This document shows, piece by piece, positions 20,666-32,515 of a DNA stretch of 64,000 nt. The position numbers and the translations under genes are program-made. The stretch is from contig NZ_PUDR01000003.1 in assembly GCF_003012935.1 (NCBI RefSeq), positions 62,001-126,000 on the forward strand, read 5' to 3'. This DNA comes from Pannonibacter carbonis (GTDB lineage: Bacteria > Pseudomonadota > Alphaproteobacteria > Rhizobiales > Stappiaceae). Every line of letters begins with the position of its first letter. The stretch's first letter is position 1. Under the pieces are notes generated by a model that was not told the origin of the DNA, did not search any database, and worked only from the letters and a program-made list of their open reading frames with translations.

Positions 20666-21577
20666 ATGGACGCATCCTACCCCCGTGACATGGTCGGCTA
20701 CGGCCGTGCCATTCCCCATCCGCACTGGCCGGGCGAAGCCAATGTGGCGGTGCAGTTCGTCGTCAACTACGAGGAAGGCGGCGAGAACAACATCCTGCAT
20801 GGCGATGCGGCCTCCGAGGCCTTCCTGTCCGAGATCGTCGGGGCACAGCCCTGGCCGGGCAAGCGCCACTGGAACATGGAATCCATCTACGAATACGGCT
20901 CGCGCGCCGGCTTCTGGCGGCTGTGGCGCATGTTCACCAGCCGCAACATCCCCGTCACCGTCTATGGCGTCGCGACCGCGCTCGCCCGCAATCCGGACGT
21001 GGTCGCGGCCATGAAGGAGGCCGACTGGGAAATCGCCTCGCACGGCCTCAAGTGGGTCGAGCACGCCGACATGCCGGAGGAGGTGGAGCGCGCCCAGATC
21101 CTCGAGGCCATCCGCCTGCATGAGGAGGTGACCGGTTCGCGCCCGATGGGCTGGTACACCGGCCGCTGCTCCATGAACACCCGCCGCCTCGTCATGGAAA
21201 CCGGCGGTTTCCTCTATGACAGCGACAGCTACGCCGACGATCTGCCCTATTGGGTCGAGGGCCCGAACGGGCCGCATCTGGTCATTCCCTACACGCTCGA
21301 CGCCAACGACATGCGCTTCGCCACGCCCCAGGGCTTCAACACCGGCGACCACTTCTTCGACTATCTCAAGGACAGCTTCGACACGCTCTACCGCGAGGGC
21401 GAGGAGGGCAGCCCGAAGATGATGTCGATCGGCCTGCATTGCCGCCTCGTCGGACGTCCGGGCCGGGCGGCCGCGCTCGCCCGCTTCCTCGACTATGTCG
21501 CCGGCCACGACAAGGTCTGGCTCACCCGCCGCATCGACATCGCCTGGCACTGGCACGCCCACCACTCCGCCGGGTGA
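20666..21577 (+). CDS. puuE: Allantoinase PuuE (polysaccharide-deacetylase fold)
   Basis: A 303-residue member of the cofactor-light allantoinase family, which hydrolyses allantoin to allantoate in purine breakdown. Family hallmarks: VQFVVNYEEGGENN near the N-terminus, the ASHGLKW segment, and MGWYTGRCSMNTRRL mid-protein. I chose the ATG at 20666, preceded by AAGGA; a TTG at 20645 is possible. No other ureide genes are visible in the window. Confidence 0.9.
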   Translation: MDASYPRDMVGYGRAIPHPHWPGEANVAVQFVVNYEEGGENNILHGDAASEAFLSEIVGAQPWPGKRHWNMESIYEYGSRAGFWRLWRMFTSRNIPVTVYGVATALARNPDVVAAMKEADWEIASHGLKWVEHADMPEEVERAQILEAIRLHEEVTGSRPMGWYTGRCSMNTRRLVMETGGFLYDSDSYADDLPYWVEGPNGPHLVIPYTLDANDMRFATPQGFNTGDHFFDYLKDSFDTLYREGEEGSPKMMSIGLHCRLVGRPGRAAALARFLDYVAGHDKVWLTRRIDIAWHWHAHHSAG

Positions 21578-21649
21578 GGGCATTTGATGTGGCTTTGGGC
21601 GGTTCATGCCGGATCGCCCGGCCCATATCCTCCAAACCCTGAGCCCGCC

Positions 21650-22531
21650 ATGCCGTCGCCCGCGTCCCTTCCCAGTTACCACCTCTACGGCGAGACCGAG
21701 GGCGCGGCGGAGTTTGACTTCTTCCACATCGAGACCATCCGCGCCCGCTCCCGGGCGCTCGGCTGGCAGCTCGAGCCCCATGCCCACGCCCATCTGGCCC
21801 AGGTGCTGCACATCACGCGGGGCGGCGGGCGGCTGGTGGAGGAGGGCGGCGAGCGCGAGATCCGCCCCGGCGGCCTCTGCTTCACCCCGCCGCACACGCT
21901 GCATGGCTGGAGCTTCCAGCCCGACACCGAGGGCTATGTGGTCTCCTTCACGCCCGACTATCTCGTCTCCGGCGGCACCACCCGCTCGGAGGCCGAGCAG
22001 CGCGCGCTGACCTCCAGTGGCAACACGCTGATCCATCCCGAGTCCGATGGTGCCCGCCTCGGCTTCTACTGCGCCGAGATGGCGGCCGAGTTCGACACCG
22101 GTCGCCGCCGCCGCGCCCTGTTCCGCCCGCTCGTTGCCCTGACGCTCCTGGTGCTGTTTCCCGGCGAAGGCCCCGCCGTTGCCCCCGATGCCGCGCCCGG
22201 TTTTTCCCTGTTCCGCTTTCGCCAGCTGGTCGAGGAGCGCTACCGCCAGGACTGGAACGCCGAGCCCTATGCCGAGGCCATGGGCCTCACCGTGCAGCGG
22301 CTCAACCGCTACAGCCGCCTGTTCATCGGCCGCACCGCGCCCCAGGCGGTGCGCGAGCGTCTCATCATCGAGGCGCGCCGCCTGCTCGCCTTTTCCGGTC
22401 TGAGCGTGTCCCAGGTCGCCTATGAGCTGGGCTTCGAGGATCCGGCCTATTTCTCCCGTGTCTTCCGCAAGGAGACCGGCGAGGCCCCGGCCGATTTCCG
22501 CGCCCGCCACCGCGACGACGGCCCAGCCTGA
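21650..22531 (+). CDS. pobR: AraC-family regulator, probable PobR
   Basis: A 293-residue regulator. The N-terminal cupin-like ligand domain contains HAHAHLAQVLHITRGGG. The C-terminal pair of HTH motifs (YAEAMGLTVQRLNRYSR and VSQVAYELGFEDPAYFSRVF) is typical of AraC/XylS. Layout and proximity to pobA (convergent, about 480 bp away) suggest PobR, the 4-hydroxybenzoate-responsive activator. Three motif copies at 21-bp spacing upstream of pobA are plausible binding sites. The ATG at 21650 has only a weak ribosome-binding site. Confidence 0.8.
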   Translation: MPSPASLPSYHLYGETEGAAEFDFFHIETIRARSRALGWQLEPHAHAHLAQVLHITRGGGRLVEEGGEREIRPGGLCFTPPHTLHGWSFQPDTEGYVVSFTPDYLVSGGTTRSEAEQRALTSSGNTLIHPESDGARLGFYCAEMAAEFDTGRRRRALFRPLVALTLLVLFPGEGPAVAPDAAPGFSLFRFRQLVEERYRQDWNAEPYAEAMGLTVQRLNRYSRLFIGRTAPQAVRERLIIEARRLLAFSGLSVSQVAYELGFEDPAYFSRVFRKETGEAPADFRARHRDDGPA

Positions 22532-22564
22532 CGGGGCTGACCAGAGGCGAGCGAGCGGCCAACA

Positions 22565-22580
22565 TTAACGATGTTTTAAC
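22565..22580. promoter_or_regulatory. CtrA-type box 1
   Basis: TTAA-CGATGTT-TTAAC is a perfect match to the alphaproteobacterial CtrA consensus TTAA-N7-TTAAC. It lies about 95 bp before the start of the unknown gene at 22674 in an otherwise GC-rich region. Confidence 0.6.
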
Positions 22581-22588
22581 AATTTGAG

Positions 22589-22603
22589 TTAATTTCGCGT
22601 TAA
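22589..22603. promoter_or_regulatory. CtrA-type box 2
   Basis: TTAA-TTTCGCG-TTAA, again with exactly 7 bp between half-sites, starting 24 bp after the first box starts. Two consecutive full sites are unlikely by chance in DNA of this composition. Confidence 0.6.
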
Positions 22604-22673
22604 AGGCGTGGGTTTGGCGGCGTGCCTGCGTTAATCAATTGGGCAGGAGACGAACTGACCGGACCGCCTGCGC

Positions 22674-24546
<1,873 letters not shown>

Positions 24547-24918
24547 ATGAGCCGGATCACGGATGGAACCCGGACGCGGGCCAAGGACCTGCGCCGCGAC
24601 CAGACCTTTCAGGAACGCGCCCTCTGGCCGCATCTTCGCGCCCTGAAAGCGCAAGGCCTTCATGTCCGCCGGCAAGCTCCCATCGGCCCCTACATCGCCG
24701 ACTTCGCCCTCTTGTCCCATCGCCTCGTCATCGAGATTGATGGCGACAGCCACGGCGCCCCCGGCCAGTCCCGCCACGATGCCACCCGCGACCAGTGGCT
24801 CGCATCCCAGGGCTTCACCGTCTGGCGCTTTTCCGCCCGCGACGTCGAACACAATCTGGAAGGCGTCGTCGAAACCATCCTCCTGCGCCTTGGATTGTTT
24901 GGCCCGGAGAATGATTGA
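24547..24918 (+). CDS. DUF559 endonuclease-like protein (Vsr-related fold)
   Basis: A 123-residue protein of the DUF559 family, related to very-short-patch-repair endonucleases. FQERALWPHLRAL, the catalytic-type stretch IADFALLSHRLVIEIDGDSH and GFTVWRFSARDVEHN are hallmarks; the Asp in IADF and the Glu-x-Asp in EIDGD are the likely metal ligands. Its ATG follows a strong AAGGGAAGGGG. It is bordered downstream by two palindromic repeat elements, a setting often seen for these orphan genes. No partner methylase is present, and the biological role is unknown. Confidence 0.82.
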   Translation: MSRITDGTRTRAKDLRRDQTFQERALWPHLRALKAQGLHVRRQAPIGPYIADFALLSHRLVIEIDGDSHGAPGQSRHDATRDQWLASQGFTVWRFSARDVEHNLEGVVETILLRLGLFGPEND

Positions 24919-24944
24919 CGTTTGAACCCTTTGTTTTCCGCAGA

Positions 24945-25145
24945 GCCCCCCACCCCCGACCCTACCGGGGTCGAGCCTCGGGTCTCGCCCCGCCTTCGGC
25001 CCCCACGAGGGGGAGGGGAGCAGAAGCGCCGAGCCCGGGTTTCCTGCCACGTCGAATTCAGAATATTGGTGTCGGCGATTATGGCGTCACGGCAAAGCCT
25101 CTCCGCCCCCCTCCCCCTGGTGGGGAGGGGTTAGGGGTGGGGGGG
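24945..25145. repeat. Palindromic G/C-rich element, family A, copy 4 (left arm interrupted)
   Basis: The left arm begins with CCCCCCACCCCCGACCC, is interrupted by about 40 bp (ACCGGGGTCGAGCC...CGGCCCCC), and resumes at ACGAGGGGGAGGGGAGCAGAAGCGCC. The right arm at 25100-25145 is standard. The inner spacer shares a GAATTC-GAA / TTGGT-TCGGC pattern with copy 5, so the two are probably recent duplicates. Confidence 0.65.
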
Positions 25146-25229
25146 AGTCCCACGCTCCAGCCTCTATGCAAGGACGCAGCACGCCAACCCAGAGGCACTC
25201 TCTATCGCTGAACCGTTCCGCCCCGCCGA

Positions 25230-25400
25230 GCCCCCCACCCCCACCCCCAACCCCTCCCCACGAGGGGGAGGGGAGCAGAAGCGCCGTGCCTTGATCTCCC
25301 ACGAATTCGAAACCAGAGTGTTGGTCTCGGCCTGCCTTCGCCCCCATGGCACAGCCTCTCCGCCCCCCTCCCCCTGGTGGGGAGGGGTTAGGGGGGGTAC
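25230..25400. repeat. Palindromic G/C-rich element, family A, copy 5
   Basis: The left arm ends GAGGGGAGCAGAAGCGCC and the right arm begins CCTCTCCGCCCCCCTCC, about 70 bp apart. It lies downstream of pcaB on the convergent side and may help end the long pca transcript. Confidence 0.7.
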
Positions 25401-25496
25401 CCCGCCCAGTGCCATGAGTTTGGTTGAACAGAATTTCGGCTCGTTAGAACACGAACCTCGAAAACCTACTAGACCCCGCCGATCTCCAGCCCCAAT

Positions 25497-26819
25497 TCAC
25501 CCCCGCCTCAATGCCTCCAGCGCCCGGCCAATCAGCGCATCGGCCGCGCCCAAATGCCGGGCGGGGTCCTTGAGGCTGTCCCAGTCGATCGGGGCGGACG
25601 CCTTCGTGCGCAGGACGTCGATGAGGTTCTGGCCGGAGGTAAGCGCCTCGGCGCAGGCGGTCTTGACGAGGGCTTGCGCCGCGCTGCGCGGCATGTGGTC
25701 GGCGAGGGCGAAGCTGGCGGCCTCGGCCAGCATCAGGCCTTGTGCTGCCTCGAAGGTCGCGCGCATGGCCGCTTCGTTGACGCTGAGGCCGGCAACAAGG
25801 TCGGCCGCCGTGGCAAGGGCAGCGCCCGTCTGCAGCAGCATGTCGGGCAGGTGCAGCTGTTCGATCAGCCAGGCCGCACCGCTGCGCTCCTGTTCGGCAA
25901 GGGCTGCCTGATTGAGCACGCCGGCAAGACCACCGGTGCTGCGGGCGAGCGCGATCAGCACTTCGGCCGCCACCGGATTGGCCTTGTTCGGCATGGTCGA
26001 GGAGCCGCCCGCCCCGGCAAGGCTGACCTCGCCGATCTCGTTCTGGGCGAGCAGCACCACATCTTGGCCCATCTTGCCGAGACTGCCGGTGATGAGCGCC
26101 AGCAGGCTGCCCAGTTCCAGCATCGTGTCGCGCGCGGTGTGCCAGGGCAGGGCCAGGGTCGTCAGCTTCAGCCGGGCGGCGAGCCGCGCCTCGACGGCGA
26201 GCGCCTCAGGCCCGAGTGCCGCCAGATTGCCCGAGGCCCCGCCGAGCGAGACGGCGAGCAGCCGGGGGCGCAGCTCGGCGAGCCGGTCGAGATGGCGCGT
26301 CAGCGGCAGCACCCAGCCTGCGACCTTGAGACCGAAGCTCGTCGGCGTTGCCTGTTGCATCCGCGTGCGCGCGGCAATCGGCGTTGCCCGGTGCGCTTCG
26401 GCCAGCGCGCCAAGCGCAAGGGCGAGCGCTTTCAGCCGCGTCTCGAACAGATCGAGGATCCGGGCAAGACGCAGCACCAGCGCGGTGTCGACGATGTCCT
26501 GGCTGGTCGCGCCCCAATGGACATAGCCGGCATCCTCCGCCGGCACCGCCTGGCGCAGGGCGGCAACGAGGGCGGGAACGGGGACGCCGTCGCGCCCCAT
26601 CCCTGCCTTGAGCGCCTCAAGGTCCGGCGTCAGGAGCCGGGCGGCGTCGGCAATCCGCGCCGCCGCCTCCGCCGGGATCAGGCCGCAGTCGGCCTCCGCC
26701 AGCGCCAGTGCCGCTTCCACCTCCAGTAGGGCCGCGACCTCGGCCGTCGCCCCGAGCAGGGCTTCGGTCTCTGGATCGCGGATCAGTCCGGCGAGGAGGC
26801 AATCGCGGCTTGGGGACAT
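25497..26819 (-). CDS. pcaB: 3-carboxy-cis,cis-muconate cycloisomerase
   Basis: Converts 3-carboxy-cis,cis-muconate to 4-carboxymuconolactone in the protocatechuate beta-ketoadipate pathway. A 440-residue fumarase/aspartase-superfamily enzyme with the signature loop GGSSTMPNKANPV. It is the last gene of the pca operon, 3 bp after pcaF; in many related genomes pcaB instead follows pcaG. C-terminal helical region complete. Confidence 0.95.
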   Translation of the reverse strand: MSPSRDCLLAGLIRDPETEALLGATAEVAALLEVEAALALAEADCGLIPAEAAARIADAARLLTPDLEALKAGMGRDGVPVPALVAALRQAVPAEDAGYVHWGATSQDIVDTALVLRLARILDLFETRLKALALALGALAEAHRATPIAARTRMQQATPTSFGLKVAGWVLPLTRHLDRLAELRPRLLAVSLGGASGNLAALGPEALAVEARLAARLKLTTLALPWHTARDTMLELGSLLALITGSLGKMGQDVVLLAQNEIGEVSLAGAGGSSTMPNKANPVAAEVLIALARSTGGLAGVLNQAALAEQERSGAAWLIEQLHLPDMLLQTGAALATAADLVAGLSVNEAAMRATFEAAQGLMLAEAASFALADHMPRSAAQALVKTACAEALTSGQNLIDVLRTKASAPIDWDSLKDPARHLGAADALIGRALEALRRG

Positions 26820-26822
26820 GGC

Positions 26823-28028
26823 TCAGACCGCCTCGATGGCGATGGCGATGCCCTGGCCGACGCCGATGCACATGGTGGCCAGCGCCAGCTTGCCGCCGCG
26901 CTGCTTCAGCTCCAGTGCTGCCGTGCCGGTGATGCGGGCGCCCGATGCGCCAAGCGGATGGCCGAGGGCGATGGCGCCGCCGTTCGGGTTCACCTGCGGC
27001 GCATCGTCGGCAAGACCGAGATCGCGCAGCACGGCAAGGCCCTGCGAGGCGAAGGCCTCGTTCAGCTCGATCACGTCGAAGCTGGCGGGCGACAGGCCGA
27101 GCCGGGCGCAGAGCTTGCGCGTCGCCGGGGCCGGGCCGATGCCCATGATGCGCGGCGGCACGCCGGCGGTTGCCCCGCCAAGCACGCGGGCAATCGGCGT
27201 CAGGCCGTATTTCTCCACCGCCGCGCGCGAGGCAAGGATCAGCGCCGCCGAGCCGTCGTTGACGCCGGACGCATTGCCGGCCGTCACGGAGCCACCGTCG
27301 CGGAACGGCGCCTTCAGCTTGGCAAGGCCGTCCAGCGTGGTGTCGGCGCGCGGGTGCTCGTCCTTGTCGATCAGGATCGGATCGCCCTTGCGCTGGCTGA
27401 TCGAGACGGGGACGATTTCCCTGGCGAGCCGGCCATTCTCCTGGGCGGCGACGGCCTTCTGCTGGCTCCGGAGCGCAAAGGCGTCCTGGTCGGCGCGGGA
27501 GATGTTGAATTCGGTGGCGACGTTCTCGGCCGTCTCGGGCATCGAGTCGATGCCATACTGCTTCTTCATCAAGGGGTTGACGAAGCGCCAGCCGATCGTG
27601 GTGTCGTGGATCTCGGCATGGCGCGAAAAGGCGGTGTCGGCCTTCGGCATGACGAAGGGCGCGCGCGACATGCTTTCCACGCCGCCGGCGATCATGATCT
27701 CGGCCTCGCCGCACTTGATGGCGCGGGCTGCCGTGATCACCGCATCCATGCCGGAGCCGCAGAGCCGGTTCATGGTGGTGCCCGGGACGGTGTCGGGCAG
27801 GCCGGCCAGCAGGGCGGCCATGCGGGCGACGTTGCGGTTGTCCTCGCCCGCCTGGTTGGCGCAGCCGTAGATCACCTCGTCCAGCACGGCCCAGTCCACA
27901 TCCGGATTGCGCGCCATCAGCGCGGCGATCGGCACGGCCGCCAGATCGTCGGCGCGCACGCCGGACAGGCTGCCGCCAAACCGGCCGATCGGGCTGCGCA
28001 CATAGTCGCAGATGAAGACATCACGCAT
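26823..28028 (-). CDS. pcaF: 3-oxoadipyl-CoA/3-oxo-5,6-dehydrosuberyl-CoA-type thiolase
   Basis: Splits beta-ketoadipyl-CoA into succinyl-CoA and acetyl-CoA. 401 residues. Nucleophile Cys in TMNRLCGSGMDA, catalytic His in GGAIALGHPLGASG and second Cys in CIGVGQG are all present. The ATG at 28028 overlaps the pcaJ stop by 8 bp; longer upstream starts lie inside pcaJ and are rejected. Confidence 0.95.
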   Translation of the reverse strand: MRDVFICDYVRSPIGRFGGSLSGVRADDLAAVPIAALMARNPDVDWAVLDEVIYGCANQAGEDNRNVARMAALLAGLPDTVPGTTMNRLCGSGMDAVITAARAIKCGEAEIMIAGGVESMSRAPFVMPKADTAFSRHAEIHDTTIGWRFVNPLMKKQYGIDSMPETAENVATEFNISRADQDAFALRSQQKAVAAQENGRLAREIVPVSISQRKGDPILIDKDEHPRADTTLDGLAKLKAPFRDGGSVTAGNASGVNDGSAALILASRAAVEKYGLTPIARVLGGATAGVPPRIMGIGPAPATRKLCARLGLSPASFDVIELNEAFASQGLAVLRDLGLADDAPQVNPNGGAIALGHPLGASGARITGTAALELKQRGGKLALATMCIGVGQGIAIAIEAV

Positions 28029-28800
28029 CAGAACCTCCTCCATGGGCAGCCTTGGTGCGCGCATGCAGGTCGCGCAGCACCTCAAGCTCCTCTTGCGTCG
28101 GGGCAGGGGTCTCGCCCACCTCCGCCGCGAATCTGGCTTTCCAGCCGACCGTATCCGCGACCATCTCGCGGGTCACGCCCGGATGAAGCGAGGTGACCGT
28201 GAATTCTTTCGTTTCGGCGTCCGGTTGCCAGATGGCCAAATCGGTGATCAGCCGGGTCGGACCCTTGGTGGTCACGCCATGATCGGCCCGGTCCGTGCCG
28301 CCCTTGCCGTGGCCCAGCGAGGTGACGAAGTCGAGCTTCTCGACGAAGCCGCGGTTCGACTGTTTCATGGTGATGAAGATCTCGCGGCAGGAGATCGCGA
28401 TCTCCGGCGCCCCGCCGCCACCGGGCAGGCGCACCTTCGGCTTCTCGTAGCTGCCGACGACGGTGGTGTTGAGGTTGCCGAAGCGGTCGATCTGCGCCCC
28501 GCCGAGAAAGCCGATGGTGATCCGCCCGCCCTGCAGCCAGTAGCGGAACATCTCCGGCACCGACACGGTGCAGAGCGCCGTCTCGCAAAGTTCGCCATCA
28601 CCGATGGACAGGGGCAGCACGTTCGGCGCGGTGCCGATGGTGCCGCTCTCGTAGATGAGGGTGATGTCCGGCGCATGGGTCAGCCGGGCGAGGTTGCAGG
28701 CCGCCGAGGGGGCACCGATGCCGACGAAGCAGACATCGTCGTTGGTCAGCGCGCGGGCAGCGGCGATGGTCATCATCTCGGTCGGGGTAAAGCTGGTCAT
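28021..28800 (-). CDS. pcaJ: 3-oxoadipate CoA-transferase, subunit B
   Basis: Transfers CoA from succinyl-CoA to 3-oxoadipate together with PcaI. 259 residues; the catalytic Glu of class I CoA-transferases is Glu51 in IYESG. The Gly-rich GFLGGAQIDRFGN is also typical. ATG at 28800, immediately after the pcaI stop, overlapping pcaF at its 3' end. Confidence 0.93.
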   Translation of the reverse strand: MTSFTPTEMMTIAAARALTNDDVCFVGIGAPSAACNLARLTHAPDITLIYESGTIGTAPNVLPLSIGDGELCETALCTVSVPEMFRYWLQGGRITIGFLGGAQIDRFGNLNTTVVGSYEKPKVRLPGGGGAPEIAISCREIFITMKQSNRGFVEKLDFVTSLGHGKGGTDRADHGVTTKGPTRLITDLAIWQPDAETKEFTVTSLHPGVTREMVADTVGWKARFAAEVGETPAPTQEELEVLRDLHARTKAAHGGGSDA

Positions 28801-28801
28801 C

Positions 28802-29665
28802 TTACGCGTCTCCCGTCTTGAGGAGCGGGGCAACCCGGCCGGCGAACACGTCGGGGCCGGCATTGGTCACGTTTTGGGTCATCCAGGTCAGGAAATTGTC
28901 GCGGTCTGACGCGATCTTGTCCCATTCGATATAGGCGGCGTTGTCGCGCGGATAGACGCCCTGCACATAGGAGGGATGCGCCCCGCCGGGCACCTTCACC
29001 ACCGAGGTGACGGTCCAGGACGGCAGGATGCAGGCATTGGGGCTGGGGCTTGCGAGGTCGTCGACGATCTCCTCGACGGTCACGATGGCGCGCCTGGCCG
29101 CCAGCACGGCTTCCTTCTGCACCCCGACAATTCCCTCCAGCAGCACGTTGCCCTTCCGGTCGGCCCGCTGGGCATGGATCACGGTCACGTCCGGCCGGAG
29201 TGCCGGAACGGCCGCCAGTTCCTCGCCGGTGAAGGGGCACTTGACGAAGCGGATGTTGGGGTTGACCCGCGTCAGCTCCGCGCCGCGATAGCCGCGGAAG
29301 ATGGCGCAGGGCAGGCCCGACGCGCCCGCCTCATAGGCATTGGCCATGGCCGCGTGGCTGTGCTCCTCGATCTCGATCGGGTGCGGCCAGCCGTTCTCCA
29401 CCGCATCGCGCAAGCGGCGCAGGAGGCCGACGCCCGGGTTGCCGGCGAAGGAGAAGATCAGCTTCTTCACGCAGCCCATGCCGATCAGCTGGTCGTAGAT
29501 CATGTCCGGCGTCATCCGGATCACGGTCAGATCCTTGCGCCCCTGACGGATCACCTCATGCGCGGCCGCATGCGGGATGAGATGGGTAAAGCCTTCAAAT
29601 GCAACGGAATCTCCGTCGTGGATGTTCTCCGCAACGGCGTCGTGCAGGGACTGGATTTTCGCCAT
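28802..29665 (-). CDS. pcaI: 3-oxoadipate CoA-transferase, subunit A
   Basis: Partner of PcaJ. 287 residues, longer than the roughly 230-residue Pseudomonas/Acinetobacter type. The N-terminal VAFEGFTHLIPHAAAHE and later FSFAGNPGVGLLRR (CoA-binding Gly region) mark it as a class I CoA-transferase alpha subunit. A 79-bp gap from pcaG and a 1-bp gap to pcaJ. Confidence 0.92.
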   Translation of the reverse strand: MAKIQSLHDAVAENIHDGDSVAFEGFTHLIPHAAAHEVIRQGRKDLTVIRMTPDMIYDQLIGMGCVKKLIFSFAGNPGVGLLRRLRDAVENGWPHPIEIEEHSHAAMANAYEAGASGLPCAIFRGYRGAELTRVNPNIRFVKCPFTGEELAAVPALRPDVTVIHAQRADRKGNVLLEGIVGVQKEAVLAARRAIVTVEEIVDDLASPSPNACILPSWTVTSVVKVPGGAHPSYVQGVYPRDNAAYIEWDKIASDRDNFLTWMTQNVTNAGPDVFAGRVAPLLKTGDA

Positions 29666-29744
29666 GGCTGGTCGCTTCAGCTCTTCGGATCAAGTGAAAA
29701 TGGGGAAGGGGCCAGGTGGTGGGAAACCGGTCCCGGCAGGGCGG

Positions 29745-30371
29745 TCAGATGTCGAAGAAGACGGTTTCCCGATCGCCCTGGAGATGGATGTCGAAGCGGT
29801 AGACAAGGCCGTCCGGCGTTTCCTGCCGCTCCGCGATCAGCGTCTTGCGGCGGACCTCCTGCTCGATCAGGCGCAGCACCGGGTCATTCGCGTTGGCGCT
29901 CTCTTCATCAGAGAAGTAAAGCCTTGTATTCAAACCGATATTGATGCCGCGCGCGACGATCCAGAGGCTGATGTGCGGGGCCTGGGGCCGGCCGTCGCGC
30001 CAGGGCACCGAACCCGGCTTAATGGTGTCGAGGAGGAAGACGCCGGTGTCGAAATCCGAACAGGAGCGGCCCCAGCCGCGAAAGTCCGGGTCGAGCGCCT
30101 TGGTCTGGGTGTCGTCCGGATGGTTGAACCGGCCCTCGCTGTTGGCCTGCCAGCTCTCGACCAGCACGTCGCGCACCGGCGTGCCCGTGCCATCCAGCAC
30201 CCGGCCCTCGATGCGGATGCGGGTGCCGCGTGTCTGAGGTCCTGCAACCACATGCGAGAAATTCTTCTCGAAAATGTCGAAGCCGGCGGCGGCCGGTGCG
30301 AGACCGATATGGACATAAGGGCCGGCCGTCTGGCTGGTCGTCTCGGAGAGATAGTTGAGCGGCTGCACCAT
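29745..30371 (-). CDS. pcaG: Protocatechuate 3,4-dioxygenase, alpha subunit
   Basis: Structural subunit of the non-haem Fe(III) intradiol ring-cleaving dioxygenase. 208 residues, with the intradiol fold motif GTRIRIEGRVLDGTG and PHISLWIVARGINIG. It lacks the full Tyr/Tyr/His/His iron set, as alpha subunits do. It starts 2 bp after pcaH, so the two are co-translated. Confidence 0.95.
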   Translation of the reverse strand: MVQPLNYLSETTSQTAGPYVHIGLAPAAAGFDIFEKNFSHVVAGPQTRGTRIRIEGRVLDGTGTPVRDVLVESWQANSEGRFNHPDDTQTKALDPDFRGWGRSCSDFDTGVFLLDTIKPGSVPWRDGRPQAPHISLWIVARGINIGLNTRLYFSDEESANANDPVLRLIEQEVRRKTLIAERQETPDGLVYRFDIHLQGDRETVFFDI

Positions 30372-30373
30372 GG

Positions 30374-31594
<1,221 letters not shown>

Positions 31595-31602
<8 letters not shown>

Positions 31603-32389
31603 CGGCGGTCTCCTCAAGAAAGGCATCCAGGGCGGCGCAGAAGGCATCCGGGGTCTCGATGCAGGGCAGGTGGCCTGCGCCGGCGATCAGGATGAAGCGG
31701 GCGTCCCGTATTAGCCGGGCCGTGGCCTCGACGAGGGCCGGCGGCGTGGCACCGTCCTCGCTGCCCGCAATCACCAGCGTTGGCATCGGCAGCTGCGATG
31801 TGCTGTGGGTCAGGTCAGCGGCGGCAAGGGCGGCACAGGTGGCGAGATATCCTTGGCGCGGCGTGCGCGTCAGCATCGCGCGCCAGCCGGCAAGCGCGAC
31901 GGGCTCTGCCTTGCGGAAGGCGGCCGAAAACCAGCGCTCCAGGATCGGATCTGCAATTGCCTCGATCCCGCCTGCCTCGATCAGGCGGATGCGGTCCTGC
32001 CATGTCTCGGCCGTGCCGATGCGGGCGGCGGTGTTGCTGAGAACAAGCGCCGGCACCTTGTCCGGATGACGGGCCGCAAAGCCCTGCGCCACAAGGCCGC
32101 CTACCGACAGGCCGACGGGAATGCTGCGGTCAACGCCAAGCTGCGCGAGTGCCGCCGCAAGGTCATCGACCAGATCGTTGATGGAGTAGGGGCCTTCGGG
32201 ACATTCGGAGAGGCCATGGCCGCGTGCATCGTGCCGGATGACGCGCATGCGGCCCTTCAGGTGATCTGCGACCGCATCCCAGCTGCGCAGGTCGGTTCCA
32301 AGCGAATTGCACAGCACGACTGCCGGCAAGTCCGTCTCGCCGCTGTCGTCCACATGCAAGGCCAGACCGTTCGCCGCGATCATGCGCAT
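31595..32389 (-). CDS. pcaD: 3-oxoadipate enol-lactonase
   Basis: Alpha/beta-hydrolase that opens the enol-lactone to 3-oxoadipate. 264 residues; nucleophile Ser95 in GLSVGG, a C-terminal Asp in IAGSEDGATPP and His in AGAGHLPC complete the triad. First gene of the operon, divergent from pcaQ, with AAGGA before the ATG. Confidence 0.95.
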
Positions 32390-32467
32390 TGTTTGTTCCT
32401 TGGGGCTCCCGGCTGATGCGGTGTCCGATCAGCCTGTTCTTGTGCTTGCCCCATATTTCATCCATGC

Positions 32468-32511
32468 TTCGGTTATGTAAAATGAGAAATCAGGTCATTT
32501 GTATAACCGAA
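32468..32511. promoter_or_regulatory. pcaD-pcaQ divergent control region, PcaQ-type inverted motifs
   Basis: TTCGGTTATGTAAAATGA (32468-32485) and TCATTTGTATAACCGAA (32495-32511) form a long imperfect inverted repeat, so each copy faces one gene. They contain GGTTAT and ATAACC, the half-sites of the PcaQ motif reported from Sinorhizobium and Agrobacterium. A third copy lies before the TRAP genes at 33498-33515. Confidence 0.6.
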
Positions 32512-32515
32512 GGGA

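Larger units (their letters stand above)
24919..25496. other. 578-bp gap made almost wholly of two palindromic elements
   Basis: Between the DUF559 gene and pcaB lie family A copies 4 and 5 (24945-25145 and 25230-25400) with about 85 bp between them. No gene is supported. Confidence 0.7.

Noticed and set aside
24919-25496. Possible CRISPR-like array (repeated G/C units with spacers)
   Set aside because: Only inverted pairs with spacers of unequal length, no direct repeat periodicity and no cas genes.
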